Positions 12,360 to 25,173 of a stretch of DNA of 64,000 nt are shown piece after piece. The position numbers and the translations under genes were made by a program. The stretch's first letter is position 1, and each line of letters opens with the position of its first letter. Where the stretch lies: the NCBI GenBank assembly GCA_016702545.1, contig JADJDT010000027.1:6849-70848 (forward strand), written 5' to 3'. The DNA comes from Pseudomonadota bacterium. Lineage in GTDB: Bacteria > Myxococcota_A > Polyangia > GCA-2747355. A model generated the notes under the pieces. It was not told where the DNA came from. It was given only the letters and a program-made list of their open reading frames with translations, and did not search any database.

Positions 12360-14061
12360 CGGCGAGCGGGGCTGGCGCACGCCGCTGGCGTCGATGCTGG
12401 CGGGCGCGCTGATCGCGCTGCTGGCGCTGGCGCTGCAGCTACGCGTCCTCACGCCACGCGCTGCGGTGGTGCAGTGGGCCTGGGTGATCGGTCTGGTGGC
12501 GGGGGTGTTGGTCGTCGGCGGGGCCGTGACCCTGCTGTTCTGGTGGGCCAATCGACGGCGCCTGGAGTGGTTTCTCGCCTGGCACTATCTGCTGCGCAGC
12601 CGCGGATCGCGCGGCACGCTGATCGTGGGCGCGTTGCTGCTGGTGGCGGCTGCGGTGGTGTACCGCGGGGTCTATCTCAACGTCCTGCCGCCACCGATCG
12701 CAGGCATCGGCGTCGAGCCGCCGCGCTATCTGGTCTGGGTCGAGTGGACGGCGATCGGGTTGGGCGTGGCCGGCTGGTTGGTCACGCTCTTCGGCGTGTT
12801 GATGCTCTTCTTCTCGGTCTTTACCTGCATCTCGATCTTCGGGGTGCACCTCGGGACCGCCGCGCTGGTGGTGGTCATCTCGGTGATGGGTGGCTTCGAG
12901 CAGGATCTGCGGCAGAAGATCCTCGGCACGCGGGCCCATGTGGTCGTGACCAAGCCGCGGCGCGTCTTCGCCGATTACCGCTGGGTCGAGCGCAAGGTGG
13001 CGGCGACGCCCGGCGTGGTGGCCCTGTCGCCCTATCTCGAGGGCGAGGTGATGATCACCAGTCAGAGCAATCTCGCCGGGGTGGTCGTCCGCGGCATCGA
13101 TCCGCGGGCCCTCGATCGTGTCAGCGACCTGCGGCGCTACCTCAACGCCGAGGGCGGGGCCGGCAGCCTGGGTAACCTGCGGCACCCGGAGCGGCTGGCG
13201 GTGATTCCCGTCGCTCGTCGCGTGCTGGGCGAGCCGCTGGACGCGGTCCCCGGCGCCCGGCGCGCGATCCACCCGGGGGTGCTGATCGGCGCCGAGTTGG
13301 CGCGCAACCTGCGGCTTTACCTGGGCGAGGACGTGAATTTGGTGGCGCCGCTGGGGGGGATGAGCCCGGCCGGGCCGATTCCTCGGGCGATGGCGTTCCG
13401 GGTGGCCGGGATCTTCTATTCGGGCATGTACGAGTACGACAGCAAGTACGTCTACACTACGCTCCCGGCGGCCCGTCGCTTCCTCGGGGTCGACGACGAG
13501 ATCACCGGACTCGAGCTCAAGGTCGACGGCGTGGAGCGCGCCTCGGCGGTGGCTGCGGCCGTGCACGCTGGGCTCGGTCCCCGCTTCGCGGTCCGGGACT
13601 GGCGCGAGCTCAACGCCAGCCTCTTCGCCGCGCTGAAGATGGAGAAGGCAGCGATGTTCATCGTGCTGACCTTCATCGTCTTGGTCGCCTGCTTCTCGAT
13701 CGCCACCAACCTGATCATGCTGGTGCTGGAGAAGGGGCGGGAGATCGCCGTGCTCAAGGCGCTCGGTGCCAGCTCCCGCTCGCTGCTCTTGACCTTCATC
13801 TATGCCGGCATCTACATCGGGACGATCGGCATGATGCTCGGGGTGGTGGTCGGCCTCGCGATCTGCAGCTACCTGTCGCAGGTCGGCGTGCCGATCCCGC
13901 AGGACCTGTACTACATCGCACGGCTGCCGGTGCGGGTCACGGCCCCCGATCTGGCGATGATCGCCACGGCGTCCGTGGCCCTGGCGTTGCTGGCGACGAT
14001 CTACCCGGCGCTGCGGGCAGCAGCGCTGGACCCGATCGAGGGCCTGCGGCGGGAAACGTAG
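12340..14061 (+). CDS. LolC/LolE-family lipoprotein-releasing permease with extra N-terminal membrane segments
   Basis: 573 aa against ~410 for typical LolC/E. The family core begins with FGVHLGTAALVVVISVMGGFEQDL (~residues 167-190). A periplasmic domain and three C-terminal membrane segments follow, ending YPALRAAALDPIEGLR. Upstream are about 160 residues with four or five further hydrophobic segments: near residues 19-37, 46-69, 91-108, 134-150 and the one leading into the core. The usual N-terminal EWFLA-x-HYLLRSR block is present but is separated from the core by this insertion. The permease partners LolD downstream to move lipoproteins from the inner membrane to the LolA carrier. The start ATG at 12340 overlaps lysS. 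Confidence 0.88.
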
Positions 14062-14116
14062 CGCCGCTGCCAGGCGCCTGCCGGGAAAGCTCGCGATCCG
14101 GCTGGCGTGGGTGTCG

Positions 14117-14145
14117 TTGACAGCACGGGGTGACTTGAGTAGGCT
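14117..14145 (+). promoter_or_regulatory. Candidate promoter for lolD
   Basis: TTGACA (14117-14122), 17-bp spacer, TAGGCT (14140-14145), in the 98-bp gap before lolD. Initiation would fall near 14152, close to the ATG at 14160, again a very short leader. Confidence 0.5.
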
Positions 14146-14159
14146 GGCGCGTCTTTTCT

Positions 14160-15023
14160 ATGTATTTGCGCTCATTACACTTTTCTCGCCGTAGAGAGGG
14201 CCCGCGCGGGGCGGCGGCGCTGGTCGGGGCGATCGTCTCGGTGGCGCCCCTCGATCCCGATCCGGCGGCCTCGGAGGTCGGTTCTCAGCCGGCCGCCGGT
14301 GAGGCCTGCGTGGCCGGGGCCGAGGCGCTGATCAGCGTGCGTGGCCTGACCAAGGTGTTCCTGCATGGGGGCCGCGAGCTGCAGGTCCTGCGAGGCATCG
14401 ATCTCGACGTCGGCGCGGGTGAGCTGCTGTCGATCGTCGGCAGCTCGGGAGCAGGCAAGTCGACCTTCCTGCACATCCTCGGCACGCTCGATCGCGCCAG
14501 CGCCGGAGTCGTCAGCTTCGGCGGTCGTCGCCTCAACGAGCTCGGCGCCGGGCAGCTCGCTGCGGTGCGCAATCGCGAGATTGGCTTCGTGTTCCAGTTT
14601 CATCACCTGCTGCCGGAGTTCACCGCGTTGGAGAACGTGATGCTGCCGGCCTTGATTGGGCGCCTGGCGCGGGCGGAGGCGTTGCAGCGCGCGGAGGAGC
14701 TGTTGGTCGAGGTGGGTCTGGCGGAGCGCCTGAGTCACCGGCCCGGCGAGCTGTCGGGCGGAGAGCAACAGCGGGTGGCACTGGCGCGGGCGCTGGTATG
14801 GCGTCCCAAGCTGCTGCTCGCGGACGAGCCGACGGGGAATCTCGACAGCGCCACCGGGCACAGCATGCACGAGCTATTTTTCGCGCTCAACGAGCGCTTC
14901 GGCACGACGATGTTGACCGTGACCCACAACCCCGAGCTCGCGCTTCGCATGCCACGCCGCCTGCGCATGAGCGACGGTCGCCTTACCGAGGATACCGGGC
15001 CGCCGCGGCCGGGGGCCGTCTGA
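14160..15023 (+). CDS. lolD: LolD-family ABC transporter ATP-binding protein
   Basis: 287 aa. Walker A is GSSGAGKST, the signature LSGGEQQRVALARAL and Walker B LLLADEPTGNLDS, with the H-loop in TVTHNPELAL. The family-typical domain begins at LISVRGLTKVF (~residue 58), so ~57 residues precede it. A GTG at 14241 is an alternative start giving 260 aa. The protein powers lipoprotein release with the upstream LolC/E permease. Other MacB/FtsE-like ABC subfamilies are possible, but the neighbour supports LolD. Confidence 0.9.
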   Translation: MYLRSLHFSRRREGPRGAAALVGAIVSVAPLDPDPAASEVGSQPAAGEACVAGAEALISVRGLTKVFLHGGRELQVLRGIDLDVGAGELLSIVGSSGAGKSTFLHILGTLDRASAGVVSFGGRRLNELGAGQLAAVRNREIGFVFQFHHLLPEFTALENVMLPALIGRLARAEALQRAEELLVEVGLAERLSHRPGELSGGEQQRVALARALVWRPKLLLADEPTGNLDSATGHSMHELFFALNERFGTTMLTVTHNPELALRMPRRLRMSDGRLTEDTGPPRPGAV

Positions 15024-15081
15024 GGCTCCAGCCCGCGCGCCCTTTCGCGCGTGGCGCCGCGCTACTGCTGCCCCATCTACC

Positions 15082-17529
<2,448 letters not shown>

Positions 17530-17571
17530 GGTCGTCGCGGCGGGGCCGCGGCGCAGAGGAGTCGAGTCATC

Positions 17572-18090
17572 ATGAGAGCGACGCATTGGGGAGTGGTGGG
17601 TGCGCTGACCCTGGCGCTGGCGCTGCCGGCGCAGGCGGCGGAGAAGCTGCGCATCGGCGTGGTCAACCTGCAGCGGGCGGTCGAGGAGAGCCAGGAGGGC
17701 AAGGCGGCGGAGAAGGAGCTGGAGGGGTTGAAGAAGAAGCTCGAGGACACGCTGAATCGCAAGCTGAAGGACTTCTACGAGCGCGAGAAGAAGCTGCGCG
17801 AGGCGTGGCAGGTGCTCAAGGAGGGCGAGCGCAGCAAGCGGGCGCAGGCCTCGCAGCAGGAGATGGAGCAGCTGCAGAAGGAGTACGCCGAGGCCGAGCG
17901 CGAGCTGATGCAGCGCAAGACCGCGGTGATGATGAAGATCAGCCGCAAGCTCAATACGGTGATCGAGGGCGTGGCCAAGCGCGACAGCTACGACTACATC
18001 TTCGCCAACGCGGCGGTGCTCTGGGCCCCGCGCCACGTCGATCTGACCAACGAGGTCATCCGGCTCTACAACAACGCCGGCGGGAAGTGA
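17572..18090 (+). CDS. skp: OmpH/Skp-family periplasmic chaperone
   Basis: 172 aa. A signal peptide (VVGALTLALALPAQA, cleavage after ~23) is followed by IGVVNLQRAVEESQEGK, the Skp/OmpH start, then a long charged coiled coil (residues ~45-130), the tentacle region. The tail (YDYIFANAAVLWAPRHVDLTNEVI) closes the body domain as in other OmpH proteins. Skp holds unfolded outer membrane proteins on their way to BamA, its upstream neighbour. Confidence 0.93.
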   Translation: MRATHWGVVGALTLALALPAQAAEKLRIGVVNLQRAVEESQEGKAAEKELEGLKKKLEDTLNRKLKDFYEREKKLREAWQVLKEGERSKRAQASQQEMEQLQKEYAEAERELMQRKTAVMMKISRKLNTVIEGVAKRDSYDYIFANAAVLWAPRHVDLTNEVIRLYNNAGGK

Positions 18091-18097
18091 TGCGGCC

Positions 18098-19192
18098 GTG
18101 CTGGCCCTGCCCCTCGGAGCGGTGGCGCAGCGGATCGGCGGCGAGCTGACGGGCGGCGATCCGGATCAGCCGATTGACGCCGTGGCGGCGCTGGAGGGCG
18201 CGGGACCGCGAGCGATCGCGCCGCTGCTCGACGAGGCGCTGTGGGGCGAGGCGGCGGGTAGCCGCGCCGGCGCGCTGCTGGTGCGGCGCGCGCGGGTCGG
18301 CCTGGAGCGGGCGCAGATCGCCAGTGCCGAGCCGCGGCGAGCGCTAGGGCTGCTGATCGAGCTCTTCCGCCCGCCGCTCGTCTGGCGACGGGGGCGCCAC
18401 GCGACCGCCGTCGTCGATCCGGCGGCCGAGGTCGCCGCCGACGCCTACCTCGGCGCCTACTGCGTGGTCGAGGCCGGGGCGCAGGTCGGTCGTGCGAGCC
18501 AGATCGAGGCCGGTTCGTTCCTGGGCGCCGGGGTAGCGATCGGTGCCCGTTGCCGGATCGGGCCGCACGCGGTGATCCTCGCCGACTGCCAGCTCGACGA
18601 CGACGTGGTGGTCGCTCCCGGTGCCGTGGTCGGCGCGGCGGGCTTCGGCTACTGGCGCGACGAGGGCGGGCAGTGGCAGGCCGTGGCGTCGATCGGCCGC
18701 GTGCGGCTCGAGCGCGGCGCGGAGCTGGGGGCCAATAGCTGCGTCGACCGCGCGACCGTGGGGGTGACGCGCGTGGGGCCGGGCAGCAAGGTCGACAATC
18801 TGGTGCAGATCGGCCACAACGTGCAGCTCGGCCGCGACACGCTGCTCTGCGCGCAGGTGGGGTTGGCCGGCAGCGTGCGCGTCGAGGACGGGGCGCAGCT
18901 CGGCGGTCAGGTGGGGGTCGGCGATCACCTGACGATCGGCCGCAACGCCCGGGTGGCGGGCGGCAGCGGGGTGCTGCGCAGCGTCCCCTGCGGGACGACG
19001 GTGGGCGGCTATCCGGCGATCGACCAGCGTCGCTGGTTGCGCAACAGCGCGATCGCCGGGCGCTTGGAACGCCTGGCGCGCGAGGTGGCGGCCCTGCGCC
19101 GCGCCGCGGCCGAGAGCGCGTCGGCGGCCGCGTCTGCCGGCGCCGCGGGCGATTATAACGACAAGGATGTAACGAAAGATGCTGACGATTGA
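18098..19192 (+). CDS. lpxD: UDP-3-O-acylglucosamine N-acyltransferase
   Basis: 364 aa. LpxD adds the N-linked acyl chain in lipid A synthesis. The start is GTG at 18098 (V-LALPLGAVAQRIGGELTGG), matching the family N-terminal domain. From about residue 110 there is a left-handed beta-helix of hexapeptide repeats, with AAGFGYWRDEGGQW and IGHNVQLG (the catalytic-His region). The last ~40 residues are Ala-rich. It overlaps fabZ by 14 nt. Confidence 0.95.
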   Translation: MLALPLGAVAQRIGGELTGGDPDQPIDAVAALEGAGPRAIAPLLDEALWGEAAGSRAGALLVRRARVGLERAQIASAEPRRALGLLIELFRPPLVWRRGRHATAVVDPAAEVAADAYLGAYCVVEAGAQVGRASQIEAGSFLGAGVAIGARCRIGPHAVILADCQLDDDVVVAPGAVVGAAGFGYWRDEGGQWQAVASIGRVRLERGAELGANSCVDRATVGVTRVGPGSKVDNLVQIGHNVQLGRDTLLCAQVGLAGSVRVEDGAQLGGQVGVGDHLTIGRNARVAGGSGVLRSVPCGTTVGGYPAIDQRRWLRNSAIAGRLERLAREVAALRRAAAESASAAASAGAAGDYNDKDVTKDADD

Positions 19193-19613
19193 ACAGGTGA
19201 TGAAGATCCTGCCCCATCGCTACCCCTTCCTCTTGGTCGACGGGGTGAGCGAGCTGAGCCCCGAGCGCATCGTGGCCTTCAAGCAGGTGACCTTCAACGA
19301 GCCGCACTTCAACGGTCATTTTCCCGGCAAGCCGATCATGCCGGGTGTGCTGATCGTCGAGGCCTTGGCGCAGGCGGGGGGGATCCTCGCGCACCACTGC
19401 GGTGGCTTCGATCCGCAGCACCAGCTCTTGCTCTTCCTCGGCATCGATGGCGCCAAGTTTCGCCGCCAGGTCGTGCCGGGTGATCGCCTGGAGCTCGAGG
19501 TGCTGCCGCTGCGCAAGGGGCGCATCTGGAAGCTGCGCGGCGTCGCGCGCGTGGGCGCCGAGGTGGCCGCGGAGGCCGAGCTGCTGGCGACCGTGGCCGC
19601 GCGTCCGGAGTGA
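19179..19613 (+). CDS. fabZ: 3-hydroxyacyl-ACP dehydratase FabZ
   Basis: 144 aa, hot-dog fold. It dehydrates 3-hydroxyacyl-ACP in fatty acid elongation and competes with LpxA for 3-hydroxyacyl-ACP. The catalytic His and Glu are visible in FNGHFPGKPIMPGVLIVEAL. LPHRYPFLLVDGV is the family N-terminus. The start is an ATG at 19179 inside lpxD, and the stop overlaps the GTG of lpxA. Confidence 0.97.
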   Translation: MLTIEQVMKILPHRYPFLLVDGVSELSPERIVAFKQVTFNEPHFNGHFPGKPIMPGVLIVEALAQAGGILAHHCGGFDPQHQLLLFLGIDGAKFRRQVVPGDRLELEVLPLRKGRIWKLRGVARVGAEVAAEAELLATVAARPE

Positions 19614-20458
19614 CCCGCGCGATGACGAGCGCCGCGGCCGGTCGGCCGTCTGTCGTCGATCCCCGGGCCGTGGTCGATGGGCGAGCCGAGCTCGGTCCCG
19701 GGGTGGAGATCGGTCCCTTCGCGGTGATCGGGGCCGGCGTGCGGCTCGCGGGTGCCTGTCGTGTCGGGCCCCACGCGGTGATCGAGGGGTCCACCACGGT
19801 GGGGCCACGGACACGCATCGGAGCGCACGCGGTGGTCGGTGGCTGGCCGCAGCTCCGGGGCGCCCTGCTGCCGGGGCGGCTCGTGATCGGCGCCGACAAC
19901 GACCTGCGCGAGCACGTGACCGTGCATCGGGGCGGCAGCGCCGACGGTGAGACGCTGCTGGGTGACGGCAACCTGCTGATGGCCTACAGCCATGTCGGCC
20001 ACGATGCCCGGCTGGGGGACGGCTGCGAGCTTGCCAATGGGGCTCAGCTCGGGGGGCACTGCGTGCTCGGAGATAACGTGACGATCGGTGGTCTGGCCGC
20101 CGTGCACCAGCACGTGCAGGTGGGCGCGCTGGCGATGGTGGGGGGCGGCTCGATGGTGACGCAGGACGTCTTGCCCTTCAGCCTCGTTTGCGGCGATCGC
20201 GCGCGCTGCTATGGCAGCAACGCGGTCGGCCTGCGGCGTCACGGCTTCAGCGCCGAGCGGCGGCGGCGCATCGCCGCGGCGCTGCGGGTCCTGCTCCGAC
20301 TCGATCCCCGGGTGCTCAGCGTCGAGCGGCTGCTCGCGGAGCACGGCGACGATGCGGACGTCGCGCTGCTGCTGGCCTTCGTCCGCCACTCACGGCGTGG
20401 CCTTTGCCGCGCGGCGCACCTGCGGCCCTCAGCGTGCGCCGCCGATGAGGTGTCGTAA
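19610..20458 (+). CDS. lpxA: UDP-N-acetylglucosamine acyltransferase
   Basis: 282 aa. LpxA performs the first step of lipid A synthesis. Hexapeptide repeats fill the first ~190 residues. The catalytic His is in NLLMAYSHVGHDARLGDGC, and RCYGSNAVGLRRHGF leads into the C-terminal helical domain. The coupled start is a GTG at 19610 overlapping the fabZ stop; an ATG at 19622 is an alternative. LpxI/LpxB do not follow. Instead a PPC-domain lipoprotein begins at the last base of the lpxA stop. Confidence 0.95.
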   Translation: MTRAMTSAAAGRPSVVDPRAVVDGRAELGPGVEIGPFAVIGAGVRLAGACRVGPHAVIEGSTTVGPRTRIGAHAVVGGWPQLRGALLPGRLVIGADNDLREHVTVHRGGSADGETLLGDGNLLMAYSHVGHDARLGDGCELANGAQLGGHCVLGDNVTIGGLAAVHQHVQVGALAMVGGGSMVTQDVLPFSLVCGDRARCYGSNAVGLRRHGFSAERRRRIAAALRVLLRLDPRVLSVERLLAEHGDDADVALLLAFVRHSRRGLCRAAHLRPSACAADEVS

Positions 20459-21870
20459 TGAACTGCCGCACCACCCCCTGGGCGCTGTTGGCGCTGGTCA
20501 GCCTCGCCCTGGCGCCCAGCGTGGCCTGCCGCCGCACCGTGGCGCCCGCGGCGCGCGACCAGCCCGCGGTCGTCGTCGTCGAGAGCGACGAGGAGGATGA
20601 AACCACCCCCGCGGCGGCCGAGCGCGAGCCCAACGACGATCCGCTCCAGGCGCAGCTCCTGCGCGTCGGTCAGCGGGTCAGTGGCACGCTCGCGAGTCAC
20701 GGTCGCGCCGATCGCGATTGGTACGCGATCGAGGTCGACCGCCCGCTGCAGGTCGCTCGCCTCCAGCTCGGGCCCGTCACGGGTCAGGACTTGACGCTAG
20801 AGCTCTTCGCCGCCCCGAAACAGCGACTCTTCGCCGCCGACAACGCCGGGCCCGGTGCCGTCGAGGTGCTGCCCAACCTCGCGCTCGACGTGGGACGCTA
20901 CCTCGTGCGCGTGCGCGCGCGCCGCGCGAGGACGGGAAGGCCGGGGGTCCTCCACAAGGCCGCGCCGGGGGTGGTCCACAAGGCCGCGCCGGGGGTGGCC
21001 GCCGAGGCGACGCCTGCGCCGGTCAGCACGGCAGCGGGGCGCTACCGGTTGAGCTTCACGCTGCGCGATCGCGGCGAACAGGAGGAGCTCGAGCCCAACG
21101 AGACGATCGAACGCGCGACCGAGCTGCGCTTCGGTGAGACGAACGGCGAAGCGGTGGGCTATTGCGGGGCGCGGGGCGACGTCGATTGGTATCGCCTGGC
21201 GCCGCGTGCCTGGCCCGTCGATCGGCTGCTGCGCGTGGCCGCCGACGGCCTCGACGGCGTGCGCTTCGAGCTCACCTGGCGCGACGAGGCGGGGCAGGTG
21301 ATCGCGCAGCGTCAGGCGCGCGCCAACGAGGGCGCCGATCTTCCGCACCTGCGGCCCCCGCCAACGGCCTCCGGGGCGACGGTGACGATCGACTGCCGCA
21401 GCGGCTACGACGTCGAGGTGCCCTATGTGCTGCGGCTCGGCTGGCAGGCGGCGGCCGAGACCGAGGTCGAGCCCAACGATCGCGGCGATCAGGCGACGAC
21501 GCTGGCCGACGGGCAGCCGCTGGGCGGCCTGCTGGCCGATCGCCAGGATGTCGACAGCTACCGCATCCCGCTGACCCAGGCGGGGCGGCTGCGGGTCGAG
21601 CTGACCCCCCCGGCGCTGCTCGATGTCGCGCTGCAGCTCCTCGACGACGCGGGGCATCCGATCGCCTCGTCGGATGGGGGTGGGGCGGGGCAGGGCGAGC
21701 TGCTCAGCGAGGTGCCGGTCAGCCCGCCCCAAGCGCTGGTGCAGGTGCGGCTCGGCGCGCAGGCGCGGCGCGGTGATCCGACCGCGCGCTATCGGATCCG
21801 CGCGATCTTACAGCCCGCTGGCTCGGCGCTCGACGAGGCGCCCGCGGAGCCCCTGGGCCCGCCGCCCTGA
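20458..21870 (+). CDS. Lipoprotein with three PPC-like domains
   Basis: 470 aa. A lipoprotein-type signal ends in SVAC with Cys24. Three domains each open with a Glu-Pro-Asn motif, EREPNDD (~residue 60), LEPNETIERATEL (~212) and VEPNDRGDQATTL (~340), each followed by a DWY or DSY strand. This is the pattern of bacterial pre-peptidase C-terminal (PPC) beta-sandwich domains. Between domains 1 and 2 is a linker with two tandem copies of HKAAPGV. It starts where lpxA stops. PPC modules usually sit on secreted proteins; no catalytic domain is visible. The function is unknown, perhaps surface binding. Confidence 0.8.
   Translation: MNCRTTPWALLALVSLALAPSVACRRTVAPAARDQPAVVVVESDEEDETTPAAAEREPNDDPLQAQLLRVGQRVSGTLASHGRADRDWYAIEVDRPLQVARLQLGPVTGQDLTLELFAAPKQRLFAADNAGPGAVEVLPNLALDVGRYLVRVRARRARTGRPGVLHKAAPGVVHKAAPGVAAEATPAPVSTAAGRYRLSFTLRDRGEQEELEPNETIERATELRFGETNGEAVGYCGARGDVDWYRLAPRAWPVDRLLRVAADGLDGVRFELTWRDEAGQVIAQRQARANEGADLPHLRPPPTASGATVTIDCRSGYDVEVPYVLRLGWQAAAETEVEPNDRGDQATTLADGQPLGGLLADRQDVDSYRIPLTQAGRLRVELTPPALLDVALQLLDDAGHPIASSDGGGAGQGELLSEVPVSPPQALVQVRLGAQARRGDPTARYRIRAILQPAGSALDEAPAEPLGPPP
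20951..20998. repeat. 24-bp perfect tandem duplication in the PPC lipoprotein gene
   Basis: Two identical 24-bp units (20951-20974 and 20975-20998, beginning TCCACAAGG) duplicate eight residues (VHKAAPGV type) in the linker between PPC domains. The reading frame is kept. Confidence 0.92.
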
Positions 21871-24240
21871 TCAGCCGGGCTGCGACCGAATCGTCAGCGC
21901 GTCGCCCGCGACTTCGACGGCGATGGTCTGCCCCGGAAGCACGCCGCCAGCCAATATCAGCTCGGCCACCGGTCCCTCGATCAGCCGCTGAATCGCCGTG
22001 CGCATCGGCCGTGCGCCCAGCAGCGCGTCGTAGCCGCCGTGGTCGATCAGGTAGTCGATCGCCGCGTCGCTGGCCGCGATCGCGACCTGGCGCTCGCGCG
22101 TCAGCCGCCGGCTCGAGTCCGCTAGCAGCAGGCGCGCCACCGAGCGGATCTGCTCGCGCGTCAGCGCGCGGAACACCAGGCGCTCCTCGATGCGGTTCCA
22201 GAGCTCGATCGGTAACGCGCGCCGGGCGCTCTGCAGCACCGCGCTCGCCAGCGGGTCGTCGTCGCTGCCCGCGGCCGGGGCGTGGCCCGCGGCGGCCGCG
22301 AAGCCGATGCCGCCCGGACGGCGCTCGTAGTGCTCGCTGCCGAGATTCGAGGTCATCACCACCAGCGTGTTGGAGAAGTCCACGGTGCGCCCGCGTCCGT
22401 CCGTCAGGCGGCCGTCGTCGAGCAGTTGCAGCAGCAGCTGCAACACGTCGCGGTGGGCCTTCTCGACCTCGTCGAGCAGGACGATCTGATAGGGGCGGCG
22501 GCGAATCGCCTCGGTCAGCTGGCCGCCCTGCTCGTGGCCGATGTAGCCGGGGGGCGACCCGATCAGCCGCGCGACGTTGTGCGGCTCCATGTACTCGCTC
22601 ATGTCGAAGCGGCAGAGCGCCTCGCGGCTCTGGAACATGAAGTCAGCCAGGGCCTTGACCAGCTCGGTCTTGCCGACGCCGGTTGGACCGAGCAGCAGAA
22701 ACGAGCCGATCGGCCGCTGGCTACGGAAGCCGGCGTAGTTGCGGCGGAGGACCTGGGCGATGCGCGCCAGGATCGGCTGATGGCCGACGATGCGCTGCTG
22801 GAGAAAGGTCTCCATCTGCAGCAGTCGCTCGTTGTCCTGGAGCAAGAGTCGCTCGATCGGCACGCCGGCGGCTTCGGCCACCAGCTCGGCGATCTGGGTG
22901 CGCCCGACCGACTGCGCCGCGCTGCGCCGCGCACGACTGCCGGCGAGATCGAGCAGGGCGATCGCCTTGTCCGGGAGCTGGCGATCGGTCAGATAGCGCT
23001 GCGCGAGCTCCGCCGCCGCGGGATACGCCTCGTCGAGCAGCGTCACCGCATGATGCTTGGCGTAGGCGGGGCCCAGCGCGCGGAGGATCGCCACCGTCTC
23101 GTCGAGCGTGGGCTCGGGCACGAGGATCGGCTGCAAGCGGCGCTTGAGCACGGGCTGCGGCTCGATCATCCGGCGGAAGTTGTCGGTGCTCGTCGCGCCG
23201 ATGCAGGGAAAGCTGCCCTGGGCCAGCGCTCCGCTCAGCTCCCCCACCGCGTCGAGAGCGCCGTCGCCGGCGGCTCCGGCGCCGATCAGCGTGTGGATGT
23301 CGTCGAGAAAGAGCACCACCCGGCCCGCGGCCGACTCGACCTCCTGGCGTAGACCCGCCAGGCGCTCGGAGAAGGCGCCGCGGAGCTGCGTGCCCGCCAG
23401 CAGCGCTCCGACGTTGAGCTCGACGAGACACCGGCCGGCGAGCTGGGGCACGGCCGACGGCTCGTGGATCTGCAAATAGGCCAGCCCCTCGACCAGCGCG
23501 GTCTTGCCGACGCCCGGCTCGCCGACGAGGCACGGGTTGTTCGCGCGGCGCTTGCCCAGCACGTCGAGCAGCTGTTGCACCAGCGGGCGGCGCCCGATCA
23601 GCGCCTCGATCTCGCCGCGCGCGGCCGCGGCTGAGAGATTGCGGCCGAGGCTGCTGAGGATCGGGAAACGCTTGGCGTCGAGCGTGAAGACCGAAGGCGC
23701 GGCCGCCGCGGCCGGCGTCGTGCCTGCAGCGGGCGGTGGCTCGTTCGGCGCCGGGCCGCGGCGGGTCACGCGCGGATCCTGGCGCGTGCGCTCGCGACGC
23801 CGGACGCGCGGCGTGGTCGGTGCGCGCTGCGGATTGGTCACCAGCGCGAGCGCGACACTGCGCAGCTGTGCCAGGTCGAGGCCACACGCCGTCAGCAGCC
23901 GCGCCGCCACGCCGTCGCGGACCCCGGCCAGCGCCAGCAGCGCGTGCAGGCCGACCTGCGGCGCGGCGCGCTTCGCTCGCGCGAGTTGGCGACAGCGCTG
24001 GCGCACGTGCTCGGTCCAGTCGGCGGGCTCGCTGCCGGCCAGATCGCCCGTCAGCTTGGTGGCGACCTCCGCACCACCGAGGCCGCGGCCGTGGAGCAGT
24101 GGCCCGGCCAGGGCATCGCTGCCGAGCAGGGCCAGCAGCAGGTGCCCGCTGCAGAGCGGTTGCTCGCAGCGCTGGGCAATGATCTGTGCCTGGGAGAACA
24201 GCTGCTCGAGCGCACGCTCGTAGTCGCTTGCAGGGGCCAT
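21871..24240 (-). CDS. Clp-family (ClpA/ClpC-like) AAA+ ATPase
   Basis: 789 aa from ATG 24240 (MAPASDYERALEQLFSQAQ). In-frame ATGs at 24261 and 24315 are less likely, as they precede the Clp N-domain. Order: double Clp-N helical repeats (~1-150), Arg/Pro-rich linker, AAA-1 with Walker A GEPGVGKT, AAA-2 with Walker A GPTGVGKT, Walker B LLDEVEKAHRDV, and C-terminal D2-small domain. There is no long ClpB-type middle coiled coil, and no clear ClpP-binding loop was identified. It probably unfolds or remodels proteins. It is convergent with the PPC lipoprotein, whose stop abuts its own with no gap. Confidence 0.88.
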   Translation of the reverse strand: MAPASDYERALEQLFSQAQIIAQRCEQPLCSGHLLLALLGSDALAGPLLHGRGLGGAEVATKLTGDLAGSEPADWTEHVRQRCRQLARAKRAAPQVGLHALLALAGVRDGVAARLLTACGLDLAQLRSVALALVTNPQRAPTTPRVRRRERTRQDPRVTRRGPAPNEPPPAAGTTPAAAAAPSVFTLDAKRFPILSSLGRNLSAAAARGEIEALIGRRPLVQQLLDVLGKRRANNPCLVGEPGVGKTALVEGLAYLQIHEPSAVPQLAGRCLVELNVGALLAGTQLRGAFSERLAGLRQEVESAAGRVVLFLDDIHTLIGAGAAGDGALDAVGELSGALAQGSFPCIGATSTDNFRRMIEPQPVLKRRLQPILVPEPTLDETVAILRALGPAYAKHHAVTLLDEAYPAAAELAQRYLTDRQLPDKAIALLDLAGSRARRSAAQSVGRTQIAELVAEAAGVPIERLLLQDNERLLQMETFLQQRIVGHQPILARIAQVLRRNYAGFRSQRPIGSFLLLGPTGVGKTELVKALADFMFQSREALCRFDMSEYMEPHNVARLIGSPPGYIGHEQGGQLTEAIRRRPYQIVLLDEVEKAHRDVLQLLLQLLDDGRLTDGRGRTVDFSNTLVVMTSNLGSEHYERRPGGIGFAAAAGHAPAAGSDDDPLASAVLQSARRALPIELWNRIEERLVFRALTREQIRSVARLLLADSSRRLTRERQVAIAASDAAIDYLIDHGGYDALLGARPMRTAIQRLIEGPVAELILAGGVLPGQTIAVEVAGDALTIRSQPG

Positions 24241-24294
24241 CGGCGGTCGGGAGGCTAGCATGCACGCGGCCGGCTGCGCCAAATCTCCACCCGC

Positions 24295-24323
24295 TTGCTC
24301 GTCACAGTTCGTCACCGTATAGT
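24295..24323 (+). promoter_or_regulatory. Candidate promoter for the metallophosphoesterase
   Basis: TTGCTC (24295-24300), 17-bp spacer, TATAGT (24318-24323), in the divergent gap upstream of 24387. The -10 matches 5 of 6 consensus bases. Confidence 0.5.
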
Positions 24324-24386
24324 CGCCGCTCTTTGGCCGGTATCCCTGCGCCGCGGTGGCGCAGGCCGTGGCGACCCTGACTGATC

Positions 24387-25118
<732 letters not shown>

Positions 25119-25173
25119 GCGGGCGTGCGAGCAGGCGGGAGGGGCCTTTCAGGTCGCCCTCGCCCACGGGTCC